64,000 nucleotides of DNA from Phytophthora sp. 'mugwort' (taxonomy: Eukaryota; Oomycota; Peronosporomycetes; Peronosporales; Peronosporaceae), in contig JAUCEF010000014.1 of NCBI GenBank assembly GCA_033558025.1, positions 1,860,001 to 1,924,000 of the forward strand. Direction: 5' to 3'. Positions within the stretch are counted from its first letter, which is position 1. Each line of letters starts with the position of its first letter. A program made the translations under genes and the position numbers. Below, in pieces: positions 20,501 through 31,969 of this stretch. Below the pieces are notes generated by a model. The model ran no database searches, was not told where the DNA came from, and saw nothing but the letters and a program-made list of their open reading frames with translations.

Positions 20501-23500
20501 GACGGGACAGGAAGGAGCCGGTCGTCGAAATCGGTTGTGCCAGGCGCAAGGCCGTCTCCAGAGCTTCGTACAGTCTCTGGTAGTTCTTGTTGTGGCTCAA
20601 ACGCAATGTGTTTCCCACACAGAGACAACCGGCCCAGGATAATACCCTCGGGTACGACGCGACGGCACGTCACACTGGCGTACACTTGCTCCCCTGGTGC
20701 CACGGCGACGCCGGCACCAGGATCCAGCCCTTTTTCACCTTGTCCCAACAGCACTCTCCCGTTTGACGCTGACGTGGTACTTGTCGACGTATTGGCAGTA
20801 TCATCTACCTCTGACGTGGTTCCAGTGGCTTCGCTCTTGTACTCATCTAACGGTTCGTCATCAACAAGGGAACGTGCTTCAGACTCGTCGCTTCCCTTGT
20901 CGCCGCTGTCTGTACTTGGGACATAAGTATCCGCTAACTCGGACGCCGGGAGGGTCTCGTCCGACGTAATATCTCGGATCTCGCCTCCACGTTGCTGTGC
21001 CACGACGCGACCCACCCGTTCGAGTAGGTTTTCACCCGATGTATCGTTCGAACCAGTCGCGTCTCCTTCCGTGTCCACATTCTCCAAGCTATGAAGCATA
21101 TCCAAAGCCAGAGCCGACGACTGTCTGTGCGTCCTCACGGCGTTCGTTTCTTGCTCCACAGACCCCCGCGCCAGCATCTTGTCGGCACTCAGCTGTAAAT
21201 CGACATCGACGGTACGCCGCATACGCGCTGGGAACGGGGTTTCGTACAGTCCAAGCCGCCACACGTGCGTCTTCTGCAACGCTGCCAGCGTCGCTGGCGC
21301 CGTCCGTCTCAACGCGTCATACTGATTCTGAGACCGGAACGTCAATTCGTGCTTCCTCCACAGCGCTTGCGTCCACTCGTGCGTTTGCGGCCGCTGGACG
21401 GCGCGTGCGGTGACTGCACGCTGTTTTTCCCGCGTCGTGACGTCCCGCAACGTCGCCAACATGCGATTCTCTTCCACTTCGAGCGCGGCCCAAAGCACGC
21501 GCTCACTATCGTCTGCGTAATCCACACTGGCGTATTTCTTAGCACTTGGCGAGTCCACGTCATCACTCGTCTCGACAGCTTGAGGCCCTGGTCTCTGCAG
21601 TTCCTTGGCAATCGGAAAATACGGCACCATATCGTCTACTTCCTCTCGTTCATGCAACTCCGTGTCATTTATCGCCAACGCCATCGCATCCAGCACCACC
21701 TCCACGGCTTCTTGCTCGGTAAGTTCGCCCAGATGATGCACAGACAAACCAGCAGCACGTAGTTCGTCGTCAAACGACCCGGACGTGCATATCCGGAGCG
21801 TCAAGCCTCGTAACAGCACCAACAAGGGCTCTTTCTTGTGTACGACCAGCGCGCGTCGAAGGTCCACCAACGCACGGAGGAACACGTCACGTGTCGGCAC
21901 CGAGTCGTACACGCGCAACGCTGAACCCGCCGTCACTTCTTGCTGGAAACTTTGCACCAAAACTTCCACCACGCGTTCCATCATTGAGTTCGCCGTGATC
22001 GCGGGCAATGCAAACTGCAGGATCTGTAGACCCGGCACGAGCCCAACACGGTACATTTTATGGGTACTTTCAACCAACCGGGCGCAAATATCCAACACGG
22101 CGTTTAACAGGAAAAGCTGCGCATCCGACCACGACTTGTCTGAGCTGGTGGTTGACGCTGTCTCGACGTCTGCTAGAGGCTTAAGCGGCTGGACCAGCAG
22201 CGTTTCATGCACCAGAAAGAGCAGACGCTGTACATTTTCCGCCAGTGTCCGCGACAGAATCGTTCGGCTTCTTGCCATACGCTGCAGAACGATCCCAATG
22301 ACCCGACACGTCCAGTTGAGTGGCTCACGGAATAATTCCGACTGGTTGACGTGCGGAGCCACTTGATTCAGTGCCGGTAACGACGCAACCGCAGCCGTCT
22401 CAGCCGTCGAGTCATATTTGACCTGAATCCCTCTCAACCCCACTAGTAAATGCGTGAATGACCGCCAGCCGTGGAGATTCCTCATGGCCATACACAATAA
22501 CGACACAATTGTGTCTAGCACGAGGTCTTCGCCCGTCTTGTTGGCGTCAAAACTGTATGCGCGACCACAATTATCCTCTTTGTTATTATAATCTTCCCTC
22601 CCATTTACGATTGTTTCCACCGCAACGGAGCAAGTCAGTGATAATTCCAGTAGCGCTTCTGCCCAGCTTTTCTTCATAAGTAATATTTGTTGTTGTAATT
22701 CTTCATCTGTCTTGAGTTTGACATTAATATCCATGACAACTTTTTCACGAAAATGGGGCGTACTTTTCCCCAATAAAATGGGTAAAAAAGGCAAAATTCC
22801 CTTAAGCGGTAAGCTTAAAATGCCACTCACACCTTCATCAAACATCTCGGCTACAAGCGCCAGACTGCTCTCGCTAGGCAATTTACCTGGTGAATCCATG
22901 CCAGCATTCGATAGACTGCGTAAGGCAGTGAGACGAATGACCGCAGCACGTTTTTCCCACGTTAATTGAAGACGTTTGCCCACAAATTGGGTCGTCATTT
23001 TCACCCAGTCAATTAATCCACCGATTCCTGTCAAATCTCCAGTAGCAAGTGAAGAGACCACAGCAATACCATCTTCACTAACACCTTCTTGTATGACCAC
23101 AGCCTTATTAGAAGCTGCCGGTGCAATAGGGAACAGCCACGAGTCTTTTCTCGACGCATCATTCATAATAATACTGTGTTGAACGCCTAAGAGCCAAGCT
23201 GGATCAAAGTAAAATTCCATCATAAGTTCCAGAAATCCCACCGAGAAACTCCCTTGTCCGTTCAAAACAAGCCGCAAATGTTCTTCCAAGCCACACCAAA
23301 CCGTACGACCTTCAATCGACTCGAGCCAATCCAGCAGATAAATAAATAACGGGATGCACGCCATACGGACGTGAATCGAGACGTACGCGTCCGTCGTGTG
23401 CTCTTCATTGCCTTCAGCATCACTGCGACGATCGTGCATTAGATACAGCAAACAATCCATCATACTGGAACTAATCAGAGCCACACGCATATCCAGAAAC

Positions 23501-25968
23501 GACACTGCGAGTCGTCGTAGAAGAAGCAAGAGCGACGTACACACAGCAGCGTCTTTACTTGTCATCAGGAACCGAATCACAGCACGTACATCACGGACAA
23601 GGGAGAACCGGACTTGAACCGAGTGTAGGACGCTCTTCTTAGGGGTATTAACCTTTTCATCACTGTGATCCACAGTGCTGGACGCTGGCTGGTCGCTCCA
23701 TACAATGCTCTCCAGGTTAATGCTGAAGACTCCTCCTTTGCGTCCAGAAATCACCATCGACGGCGACGTGGATGCTGACGGAGGTGGTGGAGACGCGGAT
23801 GGACCCGAGCTGCTGGCACTAGCGCTACCACCTGTTCCCGTCGGGTTACTAGCGCGAGCAAACGTTGTTTCCATCACTTCTTGCTCCAGAACGTCGTGTA
23901 CGTGAGTGCTCTGGTTGGTCAGACACACTTCCAGCACTTCGACCAAGCTTTGAATGCTCTGCTGCTTCCAATGACGGTCTTTCGCATCAGGTTCTGTCAA
24001 TTGTTGTGTATTCTGACTCGATTCAGTCTCAGCAGCAGGATGTGATGCGTGTGGCAGTGCGTAGAAATTCGCAAGGATCTCCAGTATTTTCGACACGGTT
24101 TGCATATTGTTAAACGCTCGTGGGTATTCACACGCTAAGCTGTACAGCTGATGATTGTAAATAGACTGTGTCTTGTAGTCTGTCTGTGTCCACAGTCGAT
24201 AATCCATGAGAATAGCACGCACTCCAGAGGCAAACAAAGGGTTTGTAGCCCAAATGGACACGTGGAAAGGGTGGTTTTCACCCACGTGCAGCCTCGTTTT
24301 CGGTCGTGGCATCATATCAAACAGACTTTTCACCATTTCGACACAAACCACAAGACTTCCAGGAGTCCAGATCACGGACAGACTCTTGCTGTGTTGTGCC
24401 ATGACGTGCGAGAGCAGGTGGAAGACGTAGTTCTGGAGCACTTCCTGCTGGTTAACCACTGTGTTGAGTAGCATACCCTTGAGAATCCACAAAAAGTCGA
24501 CCACGAGACTCTCCATGACCGCAGATACGGGACGCTCCGTCTCAGTCTCCTCCTTCTTCGACAGTTTTTCGTACGCCGTCAGTAAATAATCCAGCAGTAC
24601 GGGCACCGCCGACACTCCAATTGATCTGTACCATGCTGCATGATAGTCTGGATAGAGAATTTTCATCGTATTCTTGCCCAAACGAGCATTCCGCTGCTGA
24701 ATCTCCGATGACGCACCCACAGTCGTTTCTAACGCCAACCATTTGCCATTAACCGTAGGCGTTGTGCCTTCACAGAGCCATTCCACTCCAAGATCAGCGT
24801 AATCTTCATTTCCAGTGTTCTGTGCATTAAAAGCAAACACAACTTGAAGCTTACAGAAGGCTATAAACGAATCATTCTCTGGGACAGACAATGGCGACGA
24901 GCCAAGAGCACGCTCGTGTGTACCAGCCACCAAGCGACTCGACTGGAGAACGGGTAACGCTGCAGTCCAGCGATTAAACGACGACAACATGGGTCCTAAC
25001 GCGTACATCAAGTCGATTATTCCGCTAGAAAGCTCCTCCTGATACATCGTCACACTGGCAATTCGTGTGGTCGTGTTTCGTCCTCCTCCAATTGTGCACT
25101 TGGACGCTATGACAAGTCCTGAAGGATAGACCAAATCGTCTTGAAACTGGAGCTTCTTGTCCACATAACACGTCACTTTACTCTTCTTGACGTAGTGCAG
25201 TGAGTGCGAGATCACTAGTAGATGCCATTGACCAGGCTTTAAGTCGATTTCTTGCTGGATCCTTCTCCATTCCGGCGCGAACGAAGACGTTGCCACTGAA
25301 GCCGATTTTTTCGCGTCATTTGTCGATCCTGGAGCACAACAACTGACGTTAAGCAGTACTCCGTGTCCTCCTCGACTTGACCCTTCAGTATACTCGACGG
25401 AAGCTTCCACGCCCAATGTGTTGGACCCGTTCGTGAACCGAAAGAGATTAAACTTGACGTACAGACCGTCTTGATTAACCTCTTTCTTGGCTTGAGCTAG
25501 ACAGAAGTCCACGTTAATCCACACAGCAACGGAATAACCTCGAAACGCACTCCAATCCACAATGGGAAGATGCATTCGACCGTTATCCTGGAAGGAGAAA
25601 TAGGCCGAAGGAGGCACCACATGTCCAGGTGGCAGCACGTACTGTGACTGACGCTCGTCTTCTTGTTCGCTGCGCTCGTTAGGAGCGAGTAGCAGCCGCT
25701 TGGCGAATGTCCTTGTGAGCTTCTGTGTGTCTCGTATTAATTGCTCTCTTTCAGTTGAAGAGCAGTCTTTGTCGCTGGTAAAACACGAAAGAAAAGTCTT
25801 TCGCACGAGTTCGTGAGCAGCTTGAAAGGGCGGTAACTCGCTCAGGTCGGAGCGCCTCGAGACGCCACTTGGATGCTCCGCAAGTGTAGATTTCTCCTCT
25901 TCATTGACATCGTCGGAGACGCTTCGAGTGGCCTGGAAGTCTCGTTTCTCTTGCTGTTCTGTGTCCAT
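17564..25968 (-). CDS. Giant BEACH-domain WD40 protein (LYST/neurobeachin type)
   Basis: An open frame of 2665 codons (25968-17971) is followed, in another frame, by a coding segment (17989-17564) of about 135 codons. Domains in order: a concanavalin/LamG-like domain (about 125-330; VAVWINVDF, CYVDKKLQFQDDLVYPSG), a long helical armadillo-like region, a Ser/Pro linker near 705-735, a PH-like domain (about 1757-1885; EGIILGRLSLCGKHIAFEP), the BEACH domain (about 1914-2190; NFDYLMALNTFAGRSFNDL, HYSTCAGVVLFFLFRLEPF) and C-terminal WD40 repeats (VSGSQDGTLALWRL, LLASGHEDGTLSLQLL). Family members act on membrane traffic, lysosome size or autophagy as large scaffolds. The frame change near 17975 needs a small intron, or is a sequencing or real frameshift. 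The downstream segment is clearly WD40 sequence, so I join it. Confidence 0.9.
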
Positions 25969-26389
25969 CGACGACGACGCGTATGTTCAGTGAATCGCGT
26001 TTTTCTCGACGGATACGGACGCTATGGCACTCCAGATTGCGGGGATGAGTGGAAAAGACAATGGAGAATCAGCAGAGCGCGCTGCTGCGCGTCGATGGCG
26101 AGCAGGGGGAGGAGAAGGACGCCGAACTCGCTCGCTAGCCGAAGGTCGCTTTCGTGTCAAGAGTTTAATGTGTTGTTTTCATATATGGTATCATCTTTTC
26201 GCATCGTTCAGCATGAAGTGAGTATGGTACCCGGAATTGAGACAAGCGAAGCACGATTGTGGCCGTAAATAGAGACTTTTTGCTCAAGTCCATAAGTTTA
26301 GGTGTTTTATAGCCGTGCGATCCAACGCGTGAAATCTATCGTAAGTTCCTGGAAGGAACGCAACTCGGCCCCAAATAGCGTAATGGTAC
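25969..26389. other. Upstream region of the BEACH gene
   Basis: No plausible protein is encoded. It should contain the minus-strand promoter of the BEACH gene. No clear core promoter motif was recognised. Confidence 0.4.
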
Positions 26390-26839
26390 GTGACCGCATA
26401 TGCAGATAGAGCTGCAGCATTGCATATTTCGATGGGTTTAGAAAGTCAATATCAGATAATAGGGATCCTCTTCGCAGATGCCATTTGCGCACTTATGGCG
26501 GACAGCAGCAGCGGCAACCCGACCGGGCCTTTTATGAGCTCGCACGGCATCTCATCCGACGGAAAACAGTGCCCTACAGTGATTCAACATCGTGGTGATG
26601 GCACAGTGACCTTACATCCGTGCACAGGGCCATCTTCGTCGTCTCTACAGGGAAATACTGGCGCGGTCGAGCTTCAGATGCTGGATCGAGTGGAATGCTT
26701 TGCTAAAGCAAGTGGCTTGGATTCATCTGGTGGGGTGTTCGCGCATGAGCAACAACTCAGCTCTGATATAGCTTGTGACGACAATTGGAGTTGCTTACCG
26801 ACGGACAAGCTCGCTGGAGCCCTGCGGAGAATACAATGA
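26390..26839 (+). CDS. Uncertain small hypothetical protein
   Basis: A 149-codon frame without a recognised domain. A later ATG at 26495 opens a Ser/Gly/Pro-rich protein (MADSSSGNPTGPFMSSHG). It sits at the edge between the gene island and the transposon-rich region. It may be a real small gene, part of a decayed one, or chance. I would not rely on it without transcript support. Confidence 0.2.
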   Translation: MTAYADRAAALHISMGLESQYQIIGILFADAICALMADSSSGNPTGPFMSSHGISSDGKQCPTVIQHRGDGTVTLHPCTGPSSSSLQGNTGAVELQMLDRVECFAKASGLDSSGGVFAHEQQLSSDIACDDNWSCLPTDKLAGALRRIQ

Positions 26840-26949
26840 ACCAAAGTATTGGTGGCGGTGCTGACAGTGCCTTAGCACCCAATTTTCACGTCGTAGGCGG
26901 CTAAAGTCGCTTAATGTCGTATGCTCTTCAGAAACACCACTAGTTCGGC

Positions 26950-27279
26950 GGCTTGCCGCTGATTTTTGTTTGTGCTTCTTTATCAGAGTATCAGAGCAGC
27001 AACCTTGTCACGACATGCCCTGAGGGAAACCGAGGCGTCAATAGCCTCATTCAGTTAGTCTGCAACCGCTTGCCACTCCGACTCACCACTGCCGTGAGGC
27101 GCCGAATATGTCTTGCGACGAGCAACCATCAGCATCAGTTTCTCGTAGTCACGCTGGTTGAAGCGCGACCGCTTCTCCGGATCCGCAACCCGGAATGGAA
27201 GCTCTTCGAGCTCTTTAAGCACCTCAGCCCCTGGCATGTTTCCTCCGGTTGCCTTTGGATCAGCAAAGACAGTTGACAC
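26950..27279 (-). pseudogene. SANT/Myb-like DNA-binding gene fragment
   Basis: The minus-strand frame 27279-27055 reads RSRFNQRDYEKLMLMVARR and ends SEWQAVAD. It then meets a TAA, but continues in the same frame as LNEAIDASVSLRACRDKV, and further on AAELVVFLKSI. This W..VA..LN...RACRDR arrangement resembles SANT/Myb-like domains often found in oomycete and plant multigene families, some transposon-linked. The internal stops show that it is dead. It ends about 20 bp from the left end of the pogo-like element. Confidence 0.5.
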
Positions 27280-27301
27280 CTCTCAGTGACCGATGGGCGT
27301 A

Positions 27302-27321
27302 CCGCAATCCTCATGTCAAAG
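27302..27321 (+). repeat. Left terminal inverted repeat of pogo-like element 1
   Basis: Exact reverse complement of 29145-29164 and preceded by the TA at 27300-27301. Confidence 0.85.
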
Positions 27322-27405
27322 AGTACGACATGTCGTAGGCGAAGTCAGTTTTTTCCTGCAGATCGATCGTTTGAGAGGCTTCCCCAATTTTTGGGTTGAC
27401 AACAT

Positions 27406-28860
27406 ATGGCAGCCCCTTTAGCACTCCCACTGCCATCCAATTCAGGGCCCAGCACACCACCCACTGCAGCCAAGCATTTTGGCGCGCAAAACTCCGGTCT
27501 GGCTAGCGAACTCAACACAACTCAACTGACAGTTCACAACATGAGACGCGGTCGACATCGCGTCCGCGGGAACAGTCGTCAGCCTAAGCGCTTTGTACGC
27601 AAGACTTACTCAGTTGCTGTCAAGATTCAAGTGCTGCAACACCTCGATACCTCTCAGAGCATTGCTACTACTCTCGAGCGATACTTCGGCGGGCTTACTG
27701 CGGCTTCGCTGGAGAGCAAAGCAAAACTGATCTACACATGGCGTCGCAAGCGTGACACCCTCGAGCAACGTGCGCGATGCGGAGGCTTGCAGGCCAATCA
27801 CGCGCCCGAGATCCCGGCTTAAGCTTGGTGCCTCCAGCCGAGTTGGAGCAGCGCATTGTGAAGTGGGTGAATGAATTCCGCCGCGAAGGCATGCCAATTT
27901 CGCCCATGATGCTCAAGTTGCAAGCGCGTGAGTATGCCCAAGATGCTGGCATCTCACCCGTGGATTTTGCGGCGTCCTGGCAGTGGCGTCGTGGCTTCAC
28001 CAAGAGCCATCGGCTCTCATTTTATGTGCAGACACACCACGGACAGGAATCGCCACCTGATGCTGCCAACAAGCACCAGAAGTCGCTATAAAGATCCGAC
28101 ATCGAGTATACATTGAAGGGGCGACCGCCATCTTTAACGCTGACCAAACTGGTATCTTCCTGGACATGTTGCCAAAAACTACGCTTGCCCCCACAAACAC
28201 CAAATCTGTTTGGATGAAAAGCAGTAAAAGCGTCAAAGAGCGCATAACTGCGATGTTTTGGGTGACTCAAATGGGAATAAGTACACACCTTTTGTCATGT
28301 TGAGGACCAAGCCGTCAAAGCTCCCCGATGTCCGAGCTGAAAACGCGCGTCTTCGCCATGGTTTTAGGCGCCACGTCTGGAAGGAAGTTGAAGCTTTGCA
28401 GAAACAACATGATGTCCAAAGTTACGGCAATGAAGCAGCTTGGTGGACTGGCAATATGACATTGACATTTTGCGTTTTCATTTTGGTGACCGCAACCTTT
28501 TTAGCCCGCGCATTATGCTGCTATTCGATGACTTTAGCGAACACTGGGTCGACAGCGTGGAAGAGTACGCTCGTTCGCTGAACATCATCCTCGAAAAAGT
28601 GCCGCCGGGCTTGACTTGGTTAAGTCAGCCTGCAGATGCTGTCTGGATCAAGTCGGTGAAAGTACGGCTGCGATCCTACTGGGTGCGATATCTATGTGAG
28701 CAACTGCGACAGTTCACAACCAGCACGGGAACGATAAGTTCAAGATATTGGCGCCTCAACGCAGTACGATAGTGGGGTGGGTTGTTCGCGCGTAGGAGGG
28801 CTTGCCACGGACGACAATTGTGGCTGGTTTTCGCAAGTGCGCACTCCAGATGCACTCGAG
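27406..28860 (+). pseudogene. Pogo/CENP-B-like DDE transposase, frameshifted
   Basis: The reading starts at 27406, or at the ATG at 27541, which opens a basic helix-turn-helix region (KTYSVAVKIQVLQHLDTSQS). The frame shifts near 27800 to a CENP-B/Tc5-type DNA-binding domain (LEQRIVKWVNEFRREGMPIS). A DDE core follows in pieces: FNADQTGIFLDMLPK near 28130, LLFDDFSEHW near 28520 and PPGLTWLSQPADAVW near 28600. All three acidic positions are present, but at least three frameshifts and a stop destroy the protein. The enzyme would cut and paste the surrounding element at TA sites. Confidence 0.75.
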
Positions 28861-28940
28861 ACCCTGTTGGCGAAGAACTGGGCGATAATGCGGATATGCA
28901 GTCTCTAATCAACAGCGTAGTAGAGCAGCTAGAAGCACTA

Positions 28941-29045
28941 GACTCGTTTAGAGTGATTGACTGGGACGATATATATTTTTTTATAGAGTGATTGACCGGG
29001 ACGAAATATATTTTTTTCGTCCCAGTCAATCACTCTAAACGAGTC
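28941..29045. repeat. Perfect 29-bp inverted repeat enclosing a third copy
   Basis: Arms 28941-28969 and 29017-29045 are exact reverse complements. Between them, 28984-29004 repeats the left arm directly (TAGAGTGATTGACCGGGACG) with one change, and AT runs follow each copy. It lies inside the 3' end of pogo-like element 1 and may be a small nested foldback element. Confidence 0.8.
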
Positions 29046-29144
29046 GACAGTGCTGTTGTATAAGCGAAGCTACTACAGTTTTTTTTTATCGACAGCGATG
29101 CTCATGTCAAAGGCGACTGAGTAGTACCGTAGTTTCCACCCCTC

Positions 29145-29164
29145 CTTTGACATGAGGATTGCGG
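29145..29164 (-). repeat. Right terminal inverted repeat of pogo-like element 1
   Basis: Exact reverse complement of 27302-27321 and followed by the TA at 29165-29166. A second partial copy of the inner repeat (CTCATGTCAAAGG) lies at 29101-29113 in the opposite direction, so the 3' end can itself fold back. Confidence 0.85.
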
Positions 29165-31239
29165 TACTTAACCGAGTACAACGCTAGCAAATGGTGATTC
29201 CAGCAATTTTACATTATACAATTTACCAGACGTGTAGCTGCTCGAGAAGCAACACTCCGAGTCTCGTAAAATACGAGCAAATGGTCTCTAATCTCTGAAA
29301 TTTACTCATAACGGTAGTTTCAATATTTTCCGAGAATATATAAATAAAATACATTTGGCATATATTTCGACGGCTTACGACGTCGGGAGCAGGATGGCTA
29401 CTCCTGTCGATTGATCAAAATAGTTCCTTCACGATGAGGTAGCGACATTATTTCTTGTCTCTTTCGAATGCGGGATCGACCAGGGTTCCGTGATATGAGG
29501 TCTAAAGGTTTAGAGCGCTGGGCGCTGGGGTACCCATTCCTGGACTACGTCATCTCGAATGATCTCAATCCAGCGCTGGTGCGCTGCTCGTTATCGCTCA
29601 AATCCTTTTGTAACGGTGGAAGCAGCGCGTCCAAAACGTTTATTGGGGCGAGGGTCGCCCGCGGCTGGTCTCGTACGAGACGGACACACTCAGTAAGTGT
29701 AAAACTCGACTGCACTGAAAGCAGCGACAGAAAACGAACCATTCTCCTGTAAATTTATCGTCACTCGGCAACTAATCAGTAGCTGGTATGAAAATATTTA
29801 TCGTTGCTGCGACGTCCGCAAGGGTTTCCACAGTCTTGGCTTGGCAATGTACACTCAAGTCCGTCAAGGTCTCTATATATTTGGTACGAGCAGCAGTTAA
29901 GTGCTGGCGGAGGGCATTATCTGAGCTTGTCAAACTAGCAGAAAGCTGCTCGCCACATAGTGACTGCCAGTGATTGAAGGGGTAGTACAGATAGGACATA
30001 TACCCTGGAGTGTATCGTATTCAGGAGATAGGCCACCAAAGTTCTGAGCGATGTTCGTCTTCCATTCCACTCCTAGCGAAAAAGCGAGCGCTTTGCCGAA
30101 AACACTTGCCAGGAGTCCAACTACCGGAGCATCCGCTGTGGCGAAGGGGGATCGACCAATCTGATTAAGTCCCACCCCCATTTCTCACCTGTGCCCTTAC
30201 AGCGACAAATGGAGGGGTCCCCCGATGACCCGTGAGCTGCTGGACTTGGGCTCACCTTGTGTACCTGTCAGTAGGGTGGATCTGCTCGGGGCTCCGAAGA
30301 TGATGCAGCGATGTGAAGTCTTGAACGTCCGGGTGTGTGAGCCAGTTCACTGTGTCGCCGTTTTGGGTCCCAATCTGCGATGATTTGCATCTGACCGGGG
30401 GCCTGGACTTGATCCGATGTCAGGGTTGCCTTGTGGGCCTTGACTTTTTTCCTTAAGCCGCTTGCTGCTTCCTATAGCGGGATCTCGCAAGCTGAGCGTC
30501 GAAGCAATCGTGCGGTTAAGCAATGAAGAACGATCGATCGGTCTAAGCGCTTGAGCAGCCGTTCTGTTGCGTATGAGGGAAATCGGCCAATGCACAGTCC
30601 AATCCTCACTCCACAGCATAGATCTGCGATCCTTGACTTGCCGTCACCTTGCTGGGCCAATATTGTTCTCGTTCCTTTGTTCCTGGAAGCTGCTTATGTC
30701 GTCCGATGTAAATTTGATTCTGGGTCTTGTTTATTCAATTATTGTCCAACCTCCCCATCCGCAACCCTATCTTGCATCACCTGCTTATGTGCCTCTTCGA
30801 CCCAACAAATACCGTTCACGATAGTACACCTCCGAGGAACGTCGTTGACCGGCCGAAGGTGTATACATGCAAACGTCGATCTCTAGAAGGTGTAAGCCGA
30901 TCTGCGATAGTTGATCGAGATCGGTCGTGCTCTCTTGGTCACCGGCAAGGCCCGATCTTCACCCGTTGATCCGATCTTGATGTCGGACGCCGATCTGATC
31001 GAGGATCGACCGGGCTGAGGGTCGATCATGGTCGGCTGCACCCCGACACGAGAGTCGGTCGAAAACAGCCGATCGTCGTCGAATTGAGTCACCGTGATCG
31101 TCAAATTTAGCAGATTCTCGGTGTTAGAGTTCAACTGCCGAAGGTCATTCAGTAAAGCCGTTGCCTTCACACACACGCACCCCTTACAGCATACATCTTT
31201 TAGATGCCGGTAACAGCTGAGGCGTCGTCTTTCAGACGC
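29165..31239. other. Gene-poor stretch, no recognisable gene
   Basis: Only short frames occur. Minus-strand frames 30181-29930, 29999-29772 and 29742-29545 look loosely protein-like and could be pieces of one decayed gene, but I recognise no domain. Positions 30895-31080 are unusually dense in GATC. AT-rich sequence lies around 29170-29370. The minus-strand frame 31176-30883 may be the tail of the hAT relic next to it. Confidence 0.4.
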
Positions 31240-31665
31240 AGTGCCGGCATAATCTTTACAAAGTGCTTCAGCATGCTGAAGGTATTTCTCCAGCGGGTAT
31301 CATGTTGAATTTCAGTGCGAAGGGGGTCACCGTCTTCGGCCAAGCATGCCTTTTTTTAAATTTCGTGAGGTGTTTCGTAAACGATATAGCCGGACAGTCG
31401 CAAGCGACTTGCAAAATGTCAAGGGCAAGCCCTGACTGACGATCAAGTCTGTCCACGCCTTGGCATTGCCAGTTCGATGAACAAACATGACAACCGAGCG
31501 CTGGGGGCGGCTGTCTGGTTGGACCTCAGGCTCGTAGCCTGGATGAGCACGCCGTAGGTGATTCATGAGGTTATGGTAACCGGCACGAGTGTGTTGGTGG
31601 TACTGGCTGCCGCGAGGCACCCAGACACGTTTCTTTCCACCGAGTCGGCTGAAACAAAGCTTCAC
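31240..31665 (-). pseudogene. hAT-type transposase fragment with BED-finger-like start
   Basis: The frame 31665-31327 contains a BED-type region (QHTRAGYHNLMNHLRRAHPGY) followed by WTDLIVSQGLPLTFC and RLYRLRNTS, the usual early part of hAT transposases. In another frame beyond 31320 the phrase IQHDTRWRNTFSMLKHF matches the later core. Much of the catalytic middle is missing, so this is a deleted, frameshifted relic. hAT enzymes mobilise elements with 8-bp target duplications. No element ends were found. Confidence 0.65.
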
Positions 31666-31969
31666 AAACCTGGCGGTTCGAGAGGGGTATGATCATCTTG
31701 GAGGAAACGGCGTTGCTGGAGGTTAATAGGAAGGTTAAAAGTGATGCGTTTGGAGCCAACCCCGCTACAATCATGCCTAGCAGTGGTGAAGGTTTCCGAA
31801 TCGCTGAGAAATACCAGCCAATTGTCTGACGGGCTAGAAATCGCGGGAATCAATAATTAACCAGGATTGGGATATCGCAATCATGGATTGCACACAGACC
31901 ATTTTTACAATCTTGATATTGCAATCCAATATTATCCAACGCTGGGTGTAGCTTGGATAGGAGATCTAC

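Larger units (their letters stand above)
27302..29164 (+). mobile_element. Pogo-like DNA transposon (element 1), TA-flanked
   Basis: Terminal inverted repeats of 20 bp (27302-27321 and 29145-29164; CCGCAATCCTCATGTCAAAG at the left end) match exactly and are flanked on both sides by TA, the target duplication of Tc1/mariner/pogo elements. The element is 1863 bp long and contains a broken DDE transposase in the plus orientation. The limits are seen directly in the sequence. Confidence 0.85.

Noticed and set aside
18182..24742. Many other frames of 60-190 codons within the BEACH gene, on both strands
   Set aside because: They overlap the long, domain-bearing minus-strand frame and have no domain of their own.
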